The notes under the pieces are model-generated. The model did not search any database. It was not told the origin of the DNA and was given only the letters and a program-made list of their open reading frames with translations. The position numbers were made by a program, and so were the translations under genes. This document shows, one piece after another, positions 1 through 14,000 of a stretch of 64,000 nucleotides of DNA (position 1 is its first letter; the number at the start of each line of letters is the position of its first letter). The stretch lies in contig CM040746.1 of NCBI GenBank assembly GCA_022829145.1, positions 21,797,332 to 21,861,331 of the forward strand, in the 5' to 3' direction. This stretch comes from Albula goreensis (lineage: Eukaryota; Chordata; Actinopteri; Albuliformes; Albulidae).

Positions 1-3000
1 GAAGTTTAACAGGTTCCTATTAACCTTTTTTGACAGAAGGTTCATTGTATTGTGGACAATACAAAAACATGAAAATAAAAAGGAAAGGAAAAGGCAATAA
101 AACAAAACCCAAAGGGTACAAAATGAATACCCAAGTTTTCATTAATTGAAACAGGCAGAGGAGGTGACATGCAAAAAGCCAAGTATGCATTAAAAGCAGA
201 ATAAGAGCCAAGCTGTCTCTGGCCTTGAAATGAACCCCTCAGCAGGTTGGCAAATATCCTGAGTGAGGTCTTGCACCCTCAGAGCTGGACTGCAAATGAC
301 GCCTCTGGAGGGGGTCAAAGCACCCAAAGGAGAATTGAAACTGTTCAGGACAGTGGGTGGGGGATGGGGGCAGGGCCAAGATCCACCTTAAGGACACCAG
401 GTCTCCCTGGGGACACTACCATGATCCATTTTATGGTGTCACTCATGTGCTAGGTGAGCATGAACTTCAGTGCTATCTTAAAATAAGGTGGCAATCCAGG
501 GACTGCCCAGGACCTTCAGTTTCTTTTGACCTACATAATGCCTGCACAGCCAGGGGAAGATTGAATTGAATCAAATTACTGCTGTGCAGGGGGAGTTTAT
601 TCCCCAGCCTTCAATGTGCAGTTCCATCAAAAGAGCATAGAGATGGATGAAACGGAAATTCATCAATCAAAGAACCTTGAAATAGCTCTACTTTTCATGA
701 TGTTAATTGTTGCTAATGGTATTCCACATCTTAAGAGAAGTATTACGTCAAAATGAATACCTGAAAAACATTTTTGGTCGATAAAACTGCCCACAAAGAT
801 GAGAATCTTTTAAACAATTTCATTGTCAGTTTGATGAGGCATTCAATAAAATTTGACATGTTATAAAGCCACCTAGCTCTGTACATTGCTTCAAAATACT
901 ATCTGGTAGGAAAAGATCAAAGGACTTTTGCAGCTATATGATAACTTCCTGGAGTATACCGAAAAAACCCAACATCAACTCCTGTGCTTAGCACTGTGGG
1001 GAGGTGGTATGGGGTGGGTCAGAGTGGGGATTTGAGTGACAGAACAGAATAGGCATCCCTTTCTGGGGGGAGGTTGTCAGGATCTACTTAAAGTGGCATT
1101 TTATATCACAGTTTATATCACATCAAAAAGGGACAGGATCCTATTTCAGGCCAACTGTATTGCACAAATCATAGGACAGTAGGGAAGTGGGGGTAGGCAA
1201 GGAGAGGGCATTATGGTTCTTTTGCAGTCCCAACTGATCTGTAGGTCTTGGGTAAGGGAGAGAGAGGCACGAGAGAGGGATGGAGCAAAACAGCAGCAGC
1301 CCAGCAAGAGAGAAAGAGACAAGGGACAGCAAGGGACAGATTGAAATAGAGGGATAGAGAAAGGGAGATTGAAAGCGCAGGAGAGAGCAGGCGAGCAGAG
1401 TAAGAGAGAGAACCATACACTTGCCTTGAGGAGACTGAATGAGAGATACAGGCGAAGAGGAAAGAAAGGAATCTGAAAAAATAAAAAGGACAGGAGAATA
1501 AGAATCCTACAGCAATAAGACTCTACCCCCAATAACTCCTCACCCACCCTCTCATCTCCCAAAGAGTCCAGCCCCTCTGTAACCGCCACCTTCCCAAAAT
1601 AAAAAAAAAAGACATTACAACAGCACCTGACGGGAAGAGGGTCATTTTGTTAGCAAAAACCGCCCTGCCACATCCAGCCGATTCATTCTGAGATTGTTTT
1701 TGCACTATTCTCACACATCATCACTTCATTTTACAGCTTCAAAGGCATACTACAGGCCAAGCCAGTCTAGAGTCAATACATTTCAACAATGCCACTAAAC
1801 CATTCTTGAAAAATTAAGGCAATAATGGTACTTTTTCTATATATAATCTATATATCAAATAAGGAGGCAAATAATCTCACAAGATAACCAAGATAAGTAG
1901 TTTACGATGCTGAAAACCTGAAAGAATGGATTGCACTATTCACATACATACCCTTTTTGGATATTTTCTTTCATGGTTTAGGTTCTTTTACACTACATGA
2001 TCAGATTACTCTCACTGAGCACTGTATAGCCAAGCAAACTAAAATCAGCCACATCTCAAAATAAAAAATAATCTTTAGGGGGGAAAACAAATTAGCATGT
2101 TACTACAACTAACTCCTGGTACAAATTCCAGTGAAGAATGCATGTCCGAAACTAAATTCCTGGGTAGTGCCAAGGTCTTGACTGTGGAAGTGGGTGCTCC
2201 ATGACATGACAGCGCCCAGGCACTTCTGGGGAGACAGGCCAAGCCGGTTGCTGCAGTTGTAATCCATTAGAGGTGAGTGCTCTCAAGATCTACCACATTC
2301 CTACAAGTCAGACTCACAACTCTTTCACATCTTTTCATGGGAGTGCCCTATACACACCCTGTAACACACCCCAAAAAATCAACAATTAATCCAGTCAGGA
2401 GCAGAAATGGGAATTTCTCACATTCACTGCTTTGGGTAGGATTGTCTTTTGGAAAGCTGCTTCTACAAGTCACCCATTATGTTCTGCAAAGGTGCATGAT
2501 TTGAGGAAAATGAGAAATGTGCCATAACATTGAATAATATTGCCATGACAATGCAGCTTGTGATAATTACATGTTACAATGTAAAACAGACCAAGGAAAA
2601 AAAATAGACTATTGAATTAAAAAATGAAAAAGATTTCCAATATACTTTAATTGATCAAAACATCAATTTAGAACAATGGTAACATTTAAAGTGTGGATTT
2701 CCTCTTCCAGCACCCTCCCTACTATTGCTCCTCCTGCCTCCTTCTCTCTAAATCAGTTAATAATAGAAAAAGAAAATCTCTAACAATCTTGATTGTTAAA
2801 ACAAAAAAATGTAAAAAGAAGTAGCTATGTACATATGTTGTTAAACATACAGTTGTAAATCTATCCAAAGGAAGATATCACAGTCTTTTGGCATGCGTTT
2901 ATTGCTCAAGTTGATATCTTGATGACAATACAAAAACAACAGCTTGTGCAGCCCTACTGCAAAGGAAAACCATTTCCAAGATTTAAGTGGGGGAAATTCC

Positions 3001-4107
3001 AAATGGCAGGTCCATTTCATAGATCTTATTTACAGAAACCAAGCAACACAAAGTGAGTTACCAGTGTTTTTTTTTTTTTTTTTTTAAACCTCTTCCATCC
3101 TGAGAATAAGTTACCATACACAGAATGCTATGCGTTTTAAATTATTTAGAGCTGCAGAACCAGGAAAGAAGTCTTGTCGGGAGAGAGGTCACACATCGAG
3201 CAGTAAATGGTGTAACAGACACACAGACATGATACACATGTCCCAGTGCACCCACCCCCCCCCATGAGCCATCCAGACAAAATCCCCCTGGGACTCATCC
3301 AAGTCATGCTAACTGTTCCAGGGGGTGTTCAATTTTGACATTCAAGCTTGGGGGAAGGGGGGGGGGGGAGTGCTGTCTCAGCCCAATCTCAGATGACCCG
3401 AGATGCCCGACTGCAAAGTCAGGGACAGTGGTGAGGCCAAAAGCCGCCATTACCCCCTACCCACCCCCTTCCCCCAAAAGACATGAGACATGCCACGACA
3501 TCATCTTCAAGACACTCTGCTGCACACCCTACACTTTCCAGATCATTCTTTACCCATGAGCCACTTGCATTACATTACAGTATTCACTTGCGTACGCGAT
3601 GGCCTTATTCAGGATGATTTACATAGCTTACATTTTGTACATAATATTCACATATACAACTGGATAACTGTCATAGCAGTTCAGTCAATTACTCAAGGGT
3701 ACAGCAGCCTTGGATGACCTGGAATCCCACTATCTTGTTTTCGAGGCCAACTTCGTAACAACCAAGTCTGCCTTCGCCTTGTTATAAGATATAATGAGAC
3801 AAATATTAAAAGATAATAGCTTGTCAGAAAATAAGCTGTTGCTGGTAAAGAACTGCACTGCATCTCCTATGATTACTGATTCAAGATATATACCACATAA
3901 ACTACACAGCTGTATTGAACACCTGTTTCTTTTATAATACAGTTCAAACTAACATATACATTCCTTGTCTTGTTTCTGACCTTCTTCGGTATTATGTCCA
4001 AACTGAAGACAGGTGGTAACCAGATCAGATGTCTATAGCCTATGAAATCAGAGATTGTGCAAAGTAATGACTTCAGCTGAGAGAGAGAGAGACAGAGAGA
4101 GAGAGAC

Positions 4108-4152
<45 letters not shown>

Positions 4153-6612
4153 TCCAATTATGAATAATACATTCCTACCAGTACATTTGAATTTGTTTCA
4201 GTGTAACATTATTGGATAACCAAAAAGGGTGCTACCAAAATAGAAGGCCTGAGAAAAGCCAGTGGGAGTATAAAAATACTCTGCTTGTTCTAATAAAAAT
4301 GCAGCATATATGGGTGCCAGACCTTGTATGTCACCACAAGGACTTCAGCATACCAGGTGCAACAACTGGTCTAATCGATAAGAGACATTGAGACCAAAAG
4401 ATGACCTGGCAGCTGCAGTCCTAAATGCTGTTTCTTTCAGATTGTAATATCAAGCAGCTACATAAAATGTGAGCTTTTAAAGAGCTGTACCAATGTAAAG
4501 AGGCTCTCGATCTATGCTGAAACTAGGCCGCCAGCATTTCTACTTCTCTTTATACTGAAGTGTGCCACCTCCTCAGTGACCAGTACACCCCACCCCCCGC
4601 CATGTTCTCTTGGGCACAGCCATGCAAGGGCAGTCTGCCAGTGAGCCCAGGCAGTTCAAGCCACCTGGAACTGTACCAAGGGGTTCCAGATGGCAGAGTT
4701 GCTGCACATACAAACTATGTCTGACAGTTTGGTGGCCCCCTTGATCACCACCATCAAATAGGTGGTTGCCTCATTGGAACAAACCTGCCACTAAAGATGA
4801 TAATTCCTCATTGACCAGAAATGCCAATATGTTAAACTGCACAAAAAGTGCACTGAACAAAAGTGTACCCCAGATTCCAGATTTCACAGGTCACAGAGCT
4901 AAAGGTATGTCTTCAATAACAATACATGCCAATTACATGACAGAATCCCATGCTCTGCATACAGTCATGGAACCTTTCTGGATTTATTGTAAACAACTAA
5001 CCCCAGTCACACTACATTTGCCCTTGAGGTTTTTAAAGACTTGTGTGAACTCACAAGCAGCACACAAACAAAAACAACAAGATTTCACATATTTTATGAT
5101 TTTACACATAACCAAAATAAATAAATAAAGATTTACCATACCAGTTTGGTTTCACAGTTTCATATAAAATCATTTTGTATAACTGCTGCTCGATTGTTGT
5201 ATCTTTGTGCACTATCACCGGAGTTCAGCTTTCTGCTGAAAGCATTTCGGGAATCTTAACAGGACTAGAATTTTACACTGAAAATGGGTTACTGGAACCT
5301 ACATGCACCAACATGTCTTGTAAGAACTACCATATAAAATCAGGATTAATATTGTAATGTAATGTAGCCAGTAACACCGAATCAGCTCCGCATACATATT
5401 CGGTAATAGTTTTCAATTCCACGGACTATAACTTTGAAGTGGGTTACAAAAAACAACAATTTATTAAATACCAGACAGTAGTTGAGCATTAAAGGGGAGC
5501 CCTCCACAGATCCCATGCTCTACTTGATAACAATAACGACCTCAACAAATAAAAAATCCTTCAGAACAGTTGAGTGCCTGTGTGATCTATTCTTGCATGT
5601 GCAGCATTTAAAGGAAACCTCGTAATTATTCAGCCTGGTATTCAGTGATCATTACATTGGCAATAAATATAATTACACTTGAAACTATCATGAAGGTTTT
5701 TTTTCCAGGATATACGCCACATATAGTGGACGTAACCAGTTGCAATATGCAATTTCACATTAATAATAACAATGGTCGAAATTATCGAAACTGGTGTCGA
5801 ATACTTCTTAAATAAACGTATCCATTCATAGTATGTCACTGTTGTTTTGTATACAGTACATGTAGTGCCGCGCCTTTAAGAGGTCCTCCCTTCAATTGCA
5901 GTTGCCCAGTAACAATGCATCTGCAGTGCAGATCGCCGTCGCCGCAACATGTAGCCATTTCATCAAGGGCCAGTGAGGGAATAAAAATGTGTCACCATGT
6001 TTTTTCTCCTTTACAAGCTATACATTGAAAACAGAAATAAGCGCAACAATAGCTGTCAAAACAAGTCAGTAAATGCAAGGATGGCCTATACATGCGCAAT
6101 TACGTCTGTAAACCAACTTGTTTATATTTTTCCATTAGCACACACCAAAATCGATGTCCTAGTTTCTAAGATACAGCTGGCTTAGTTACAAATTGAGTAT
6201 TACGACATACAGCGCTTTGAAAAGGCGTCGTGTTGTTTAGTTACTTTTAACACATTGGCTAAATGAGACACTAAATAGTAATACGAAGGATCTGTAAAAA
6301 TACCCAAAGGACGGCAAGTCTCAGGTTATTTATGAGCAACATACTTACAAGAAGAAATACATCTTTTTCCTGAATGCAAACGGATTGCTAAAGATTTCAC
6401 CCTGAGAAAAGATTGGTCAATACAGAACGCAGTCAAATAATACAAAAAAACCGACAAACCAAGGCAAATGGGTATATTAACCAATCTAATACGTTACAGG
6501 TGGCAGAGGTATAGACATTATGACAAAATTTGGAAATTACTGGCAAAACGACGCATCGGTGAATACATTAGATTATGCATATTTAACTTTGTGACACAGA
6601 AGCTCTTCTTAC
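1..6612 (-). other. Presumed first intron of the minus-strand gene; no coding exon seen
   Basis: No frame on either strand shows a recognisable protein domain. The stretch contains a purine-rich segment at about 1195-1500, a poly(T) run near 3068-3085, C- and G-runs at 3246-3262 and 3345-3369, and a GA microsatellite at 4081-4150. If the exon at 6613-6712 is real, this is intron sequence. Confidence 0.45.
4081..4150. repeat. (GA)n microsatellite
   Basis: Seventy bases of GA repeat interrupted by three GACA steps near its left end; the right 30 bases are pure GA. Confidence 0.9.
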
Positions 6613-6712
6613 CGGAGAACTTGGAGTCTTTAGACAAGACAGAGGAGTTCTGTCCATCGACAAGCCCCTGAGACGAAGAGATTTGTGAAGACTGGGTCAT
6701 CGGATCTGCCAT
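6613..6712 (-). CDS. rtn3: First coding exon, probably reticulon 3 (rtn3), 5' end only
   Basis: An ATG at 6712 (minus strand) opens 33 codons plus one base, then a good donor (GTAAG at 6612-6608), so the exon ends in phase 1. The peptide starts MADPMTQSSQISSSQG and is rich in Ser and Gln. Human RTN3 starts MAEPSAATQSHSISSSS, which has the same length class and composition, and its short isoform also joins a small first exon to the reticulon homology domain. RTN3 lies on human 11q13 near MEN1, which supports the call. Reticulons are ER hairpin membrane proteins that shape tubules. No reticulon homology domain exon is visible on the minus strand in 1-6612, so the rest would lie left of the window. 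The name is an inference from a short peptide and synteny; the exon itself is well supported by start and donor. Confidence 0.5.
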
Positions 6713-8471
6713 TTTTTCGTACTGTTTAAATTCGGCGGTGGGAAGAACAACCTACTTAGACTATTGCCGTTAATTTGATTGGTATCGCTATTCTCCTATT
6801 GCTTTCTTCGGACTTGCCTTGTACTCCCCACAGGCTAGACGCAATGCCACGGGAGTGTTGATCGTGCACCTACTCACACTCAAGCTCTGTGCTATGATGA
6901 GAGCTTGCGTTTTGAACCTGAGAGAGTGAAACAAGGCGGGCACAGTCCAGGAAAAAAAAAGCCAAACGATATCAGGGTGAGAGGTTGACGTTAGCTCATT
7001 TAAAGGCATAGGCTTCATCAAAAATGTGTTTGTGAAGCCAATGGATAGTTTAAAGAAATCCGGCCCATTATCAAACTTTATTTAAATACATAAGGCAAAC
7101 ATATAGGTCTACTTGTAAATAGATACTTATAAATAGGAAATCCATGTGATCATTGTTGGAAAAAAAATAAATGGATGTGCTTAGACATATCATAACCATC
7201 GATATGAGAGCTAGGCCTCCTTTCTGTAGGTTATTAATTGTCCCAAGAGCAGCCGAATTTTAAACCCAATAATAATGATGCAACTGAAATTTTTGAGGAA
7301 CCCAAAAGTGCAGGAAGGAGTAAAGAAATCGTATTCTCTCCACCATTTTCCATCATTGGTTTTGGCCGTTAACTGACTGGCAGTGTAGGGTAGACAACAA
7401 CATGGAGTTGCATAACACCTGGGATATTTTTTCGGGCTGTTTACAAAAAAAAACTTTTGTAAGATTTGCCGTCATCGTCTTAATTTTGCACTTGCCATAA
7501 TTGTTACTTTTCACAAATATTGATTTTCACAAGCATGCGGAACTGGTTGTATGTGGCATCCTACGTTACCAACATTACAAGGGTTTGGTTTTTTCTGTAA
7601 CTTAAACAGTTTTCTTGAGCAAGTGAGTAATGTGAATCAGACACTTAATACGTCCTCCATACCTACAGAAATCTAATATGCGTGCTTTGAGGAATAAACA
7701 CAGTTAGGCCTACACAGTCATACCTTTACTTGCTATATCGCATAGCAAATAATTAGCCTACCCTAGATCTCACTATAGCGTCCATTTAAGTAGGGCTCGT
7801 TCCCGTATTTTCTCAAATATTGCTGCTGGTTAGTACATGGAGCATGCAGGCCTAATAGATTTGGTAATAATTTGTCATAACAGGTGAAATTGCACAAGAA
7901 TGCCATATTATGAACGAAACGTGGTTATGTTCTCAATTTTGTATCTAATTTATTTTAAAATAACACCGATTTTGTCAGCGCCAGTTGATTTGTCTTGTCA
8001 TTTTTTAAATGAATGTTAGACTATTTTCAGAAATTAAGAAATTTAAATTTGACCAAAACCCAGCATGCGTGAGGACGCTTCAGATCTCATGAGAACCCCG
8101 GATGTGGAGTGATGTTTAATGTCATACATATACTATTTTAAATCAGCTAAATAAAATTTAAAAACACAGCAGCACTTGTATACGGTATGTGTTGTAAATA
8201 GGAGGGCTTGGATTGATCCAAACGTCACAATGATGAAAACAATCACACAGCGTAGGCCCCTGCTTACAGGACGGGAAACCCTGTGCTGTAGCATGAACAG
8301 ATACGTAAAAAATGATGTCGTTTCCTAGCAACAGTATTTATTGCAAAGGTACTCGATCTTGTGGGAGGTCACAAATGAACTACACACCCACTGATAATGG
8401 ATTTGTAGCCTATAATTTTATGTTTAAGTCGAAGTTTCAGTTGGCAATGTCCCCCATTTGCTGCATTAGAG

Positions 8472-8511
<40 letters not shown>
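8472..8511. repeat. (ATT)n microsatellite
   Basis: About 13 uninterrupted trinucleotide copies, ending in AATAAG. Confidence 0.9.
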
Positions 8512-8513
<2 letters not shown>

Positions 8514-8869
8514 AAGAAATGCGAATTCCCCGTGTCACTGTCTGTAGGCTACATTAACCACATAATTATGCAACTAATTGTACAAAGCTTGTCATTACTC
8601 AGGTTAACACTCAAAGAATTTATAGGTACGTCAAAGCAACATTTTATTTGTACTTTCTGCAGACGAAATGGTCGTAGGTGTAACAATCCCCTTATCTACC
8701 CTGCAGGCGATTATATAATCTGGTTAAATACAATGGAAGTGTCATCGTGTTTTGCTGTTTTGTAACAAAGAATATATTGTATCTTTGTACCAATGGCGCC
8801 CACTGGTGGTGGTCTGTACAAAAAATAACAAAACACTACATTTCCACTAATGCATTGCTTAACACTTCG

Positions 8870-8993
8870 GAGTTCAAACGCGACGAAAACGAGTAAAGGC
8901 GAAACCTCCAGTGCGCGGCAAAAGCAAGAAATGATGGTATAGTACTAGCTAGCTACACAACAAAAACACGTGGGCAAAGTTATGATATGCCAG
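8870..8993 (+). promoter_or_regulatory. Candidate non-coding first exon / promoter of men1
   Basis: A CpG-bearing patch (several CG steps between 8878 and 8918) in otherwise AT-rich DNA leads to a donor-like CCAG|GTATGTG at 8990-9000. The men1 coding exon begins with a splice acceptor at 10937-10938, so an upstream untranslated exon is required; this is the best candidate I see. There is no direct proof of a start site. Confidence 0.3.
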
Positions 8994-11003
8994 GTATGTG
9001 ATTGCAATTTTATTTTTAAAATTGAAAACAACAAGTATATATCAATGGACTACGTTCAGTTTTAAAGAAAAGGGAAATCGCCAGTATAATGTTTCATAAC
9101 CAGTTGCTTGCTTAGCTAGCTACTTAGCCAAGGTTAACTAATGCGTATGGCAAAGGATGTTCATTGCTAGCAGCTGATGAGACGTATATGAAAAAAAATT
9201 ACCTTTATCCCATGCGTTCGCTGATATCGTTCATATACAGCATGCAAAGTACAACTATGCTAGCTTGCGAGCTAAATATTACGGCGTGATATGGGCTTGT
9301 TAGCCTGTTTGTACCAGTAGTATGTTATTGTCATTTTCCTTCATAGTAGGTTAGATTGACGGTAAACGTTCCAAACTTATTTTATTACATCATTGCAGCT
9401 CCCAGCAGTAAAGCTAAATTGATAATTACATTGACCACGTAAGCTCCTTGCCAAGCTTTGTCTGTATGGCTTACCTTGCATTTTAATTTCAGTGGCTAAC
9501 TGGAAGAGTGGCAATATGGTGTGTAATGTGCAATGGTGGCGTATTGTAGTACCTGGCCAGCTAGCCTCTTTTTTTATCCCACACCAGTTGCCACACAGAC
9601 GAGGGATGCATTAATGATAATTTCAGTAGAAATCGGTAACCCAAGCAAGCAATATGCAAAACATAACGCGCATGCATTTCCAGAATTTATTAACCAAATG
9701 CTTCGAAGCAAGTGTCGTATCAGATCTAGAGAAGATCGATGACATTGTTGCAGCTCTGAAGGAAAGACCACTGTCATTACGTAGTACGTATGTGTTCCAG
9801 ACGGAGGCCACAGCCACTTCTGATAGGTGGCTTCCTCGCACCAATATCCTCGTCTATTTATTCGCATTTACTTTCCTAAATGTGAGGAAACAATGAGTAG
9901 AAGGTTATGATACTGGATAAAATAGAAATAACGCTCCATAACCTATCAGACAAAAGCCAATGCAACTTCTCTGATTTCCCTGTTTGTGTTAAGAAACACA
10001 GATTTCTTTGGATTGTGTACAGCTCTCCACTGAAATTTCATTGTCTTTTCAGTGAAAACAAGCACAACTACAAACAACTACAATTCAGGAGTGTGCTGTT
10101 TAACTTTGCAAGTTTCTGGAAAATTTGTCTTAATTTTAGATGTCAATTAAAAAACAAAACAAAAACGTACTGTACAATTCAAAGATACCCTTGGCCAATA
10201 CATGTAATTTTTAGCTGAATTTTACATTTTGTGCAGTGCACAACACAGCACATGCATTTTTCTTCCATGTTTTTAGACTTGAATTTTCTTTGCTCTGCAT
10301 GTCTCATTAATAACCATTGTATTACTTTTGTTTATTTCCTTGTCTTTATTTATATAGAGCTGCACAATATATCTTTTATTGTCATCACAGTATCAACTTG
10401 TGTGATGTACCCATCATGAAAGACTGCAATATCTGACTTAGAATAGACCTATAGCCATAGCGTATTTAACAATATATGAACATGGCTACTACTTTTTAAA
10501 AAATATTTTGTTGTACAACTCAAGATAGTTAGGGATATTTTTTATATTGTGAACTGCTTTAGAGAGGAGGAGCAGGGATAAGCAATAGTAGTGAGGGAAC
10601 TGGAGGACAGCAGGAAACCCAATGTTAAATGGTATTTATCATTTTTATGATTCTTTATGTTCAATGAAAGGATATTGGAAATAAATTATTGTAATTGTTC
10701 AATTCAAAAGGCTATTAATTGAGTGGGTTTGTTTTAGCAGTTTACGTAGCAGAAAGACAAAACTGTATGTTTAAATACCCATTTTTCACAAGGCATATTA
10801 TCACAATATGCAGCAGTGTTAATGTACATCATGCATATTCCTTGTATTTGCTGGCTTATTAAATCATAAACCATTGTATATGTAACTATAATATGCTTCC
10901 CTTGGGCTCGCTTTTCTGATTGCTGTGTGTCTTTACAGAGGGTTTTGTGAGGGTTGGAAGACCAGCACCTGTGGAAGAGCGACTGGGAGCAGGGGAAGAA
11001 GGA

Positions 11004-14000
11004 ATGATGGGTCTGCGCTCAGCCCAGAAGAAGTTCTTCCCCCTGCGGGGTATTGATGGGATTGTGAGGCTGTTTGAGGCAGAGCTGCAGAAGCCTGAGC
11101 CAGACCTGGCCCTGCTCTCTCTGGTCCTGGGCTTTGTTGAGCACTTCCTGGCGGTGAACCGTGTGGTTCCTGCAAACGTACCTGGGGTCCACTTTGAACC
11201 ACTGGAGCCCGGCTGCCCTTCCTCCTGCTTCCCTACCGTGGAGCTGGGTCTTCTGTCTGCCATGTATGAGCGCTTCACCGCTCAGATCCGCGGAGCGGTG
11301 GACATGTCCCAGTACCGCCGGCCCGCAGGCGGGTCCAGCCGGGAGCTGGTAAAGAAGGTGTCTGATGTCATCTGGAACAGCCTGAGCCGATCCTACTTCA
11401 AGGATCGTGCACACATCCAGTCCCTGTTCAGCCTCATCACAGGTGACCATGAGATGATAGAGTAATCACTGAACGTGTAAAAGATTCAAAAAAGGACTAT
11501 GGTGGTTCATCCTCTTATTTATTTTTTGTGTCACAGCCTCTCTTTAAATGGAAAACATGTCAGAAGTACAAAAATGTCTTCTGAGAGAATGTGTTGAGCA
11601 GATATTTTATGTGGTTGATTAAATCATTGGAATTGTAGTATCAGTTGTTTTTGATGTGCCCTGTCATGGAAACAGTTTGGTATTGGCAGAATTGATAAAC
11701 TTGAATGGGGTATTTTATTTTATCAAAATTGAATGTAATTTCTGTGGAAAACAGACATTGGTTCCCAAACATTGCGCTGATGGCAAGCACAATCTGCTCT
11801 TCACCCTGTTATTTGTGACCAGGCACAAAGCTGGACAGTTCGGGGGTGGCCTTTGCAGTGGTGGCAGCATGCCAGGTCTTAGGGCTGCGGGACGTGCATC
11901 TGGCACTATCAGAGGACCACGCCTGGGTCATATTTGGCAAGGGTGGAGAAGAGACAGCAGAGGTCACGTGGCATGGCAAGGGTAATGAGGATCGGCGCGG
12001 TCAGACTGTCAGCGCGGGTGTTAGTGAAAGGGTGAGGCTCCCAATTTCCTCATGCAAAAGACTTGTATACCTGTATGTACACAGCTGTACCAGTCTGGAG
12101 TAATCTGCTAATGCACTTCATCTGTATGCCACACTGTATCTACAACTGTAAGCTGCATACAAACTGTACAGTACAGCTACACAGCTATACTTTTCCCCAC
12201 CATTGTATTATATACCTTAAGCATCTGTATGAAACAGAAACAGACACCTTGTGTTGACACACAACACAATTTACAGCTACAAACTGACAGACAGAAAACT
12301 CAAGATGGGTGATCCCGATTTCCATAACTGTGCAGGACTTTATATTCATGGACCTGTTTCATGTCCATATTTTCATACAAAACTATTTGACTACACAGTG
12401 TAACTGTGCTCAGTGATTATCATCTTACAGTAGTACTTGATGTAGGACACAGTCCTCAATGTATATGTTTGTTGTCTGGTTTTTTGGTGGTGTTTATATT
12501 TTTAGATCTGTGTTTCTATTGACTGAGCTTTGGATGTGGATTTCCTCATAATTGTAAATGTGAATCTGAATGTAATTTTGTGATGGTGATGTCAGAGCTG
12601 ATGAGAGACCCTCCTGTTGTACGATGGGGTTTAGATGACCACAGCATTTTCATAATGGTTCTTTTGTGTCTTTCCAAAAAAGAGTTGGCTTTACCTAAAG
12701 GGCTCCTACCTGAAATGCAATAGGAACATGGAGGTGGCCTTCATGGTGTGTGCCATCAACCCATCTGTGGACCTGCACACAGACAGCACAGAACTGCTCC
12801 AGCTCCAGCAGGTAGAGGCACTACACCACCTCACATTGCTGTATGAATCTGGAGTGAGGTCAACAGAATGAAAAACACTTTTTAATATACTCCTGTGCAC
12901 AGTAATGACAGGATTATAAAATATCGGTGACCACATATAACACTCGGGAAGCCATCTAAAAACATTAACTCACTATCTTTGAACAGTCTAAAAAGACGTT
13001 ACATTGATCTGTTGTAAGACATGCCTTTAACCCTGACTAGACACTGGACCTTATTCTCAACAGAACACAGCTTGATTGACTTATTTAAACAATTTGGTTA
13101 TTGACAAAATGTAATATAAATTCCTTTTTTAGAGTGTCGTAATACAGTCTTCACACAGCCCTAATGCAGTAATGTTCAATTATAGTTACATTCTTCAAAG
13201 TGCAATTACTTCAAACTGTATTATGTACTGATACTGTTAATAGCAATTCAATCTGACTTCAGATGGAATAAACTCAATTTCAGAAGGACAGGAGTTAACT
13301 CCTTAGACCCCTATTCAAAACTGCTTGTTTTTGTGATTAGTAGAACTGCTTTAAAAAGGGAATTCCTGCAGGACTTGACACTACAGTTGTCCTCATTGTA
13401 ACTGTACTGTGTGAGTAGGACTGTATTTAAAGTAAAACAGGGATACATAAACAGTATTTAGTTTAAGAGTGATTAAAGCCTTACTGATCCAAGGCTGGTT
13501 TCCTTCTCTTGTTCACCTTCTGCTGTGTGTTGTTTCTCTCTGCTCTTGTGCCCTGTCTCTGCACAGAGGCTGCTGTGGGTACTTTATGAGCGAGGAGATC
13601 TGGACAGGTGAGGAATGAAGGCTGCTGAAAGAGCCCATACACTTAATGCGTCTCTCCAGTGTCTGGACATAATTCCCAATCAGGCTGCCTTAACCTGCCA
13701 CCTAATATTCCCCTAGTTCCATTTGCTAATGAGTCCCTCCCTTGAAACTTCTGCTTATGTGTGGTGAGTGTAATGCTGCCAAATGGCTGCTATGAATAGG
13801 AAGGGTGGCTGAGGTGAGTTTCCCACCTTTGCTGTAAAGCATTGAAATGATTAAAATGCAGTCCATCATGCTTCCGTTATTTTTAATCTAGGATATAGTG
13901 AACAGTTATGTCAGTCAGAAATCCACAGTACATCCTAAAATGAATCATACAGTTTCTTCAAAAGATGGTGTCAGTATGTATACTTTGGAGATATGTTGTT

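Larger units (their letters stand above)
6713..10938. other. Head-to-head intergenic region and 5' region of men1
   Basis: The minus-strand start at 6712 and the men1 coding start at 11004 face away from each other, so both promoters should lie here. No coding exon is recognisable. The region is AT-rich, has an ATT microsatellite at 8472-8511, and a more CpG-containing patch at about 8870-8960 that may mark the men1 transcription start. Open frames here (for example at 8532 and 9654) have no domain features and no plausible splice context. Confidence 0.5.

Noticed and set aside
1141-1589. Leu/Ser/Pro-rich minus-strand frames
   Set aside because: They arise from a purine-rich tract on the plus strand and have no domain features.
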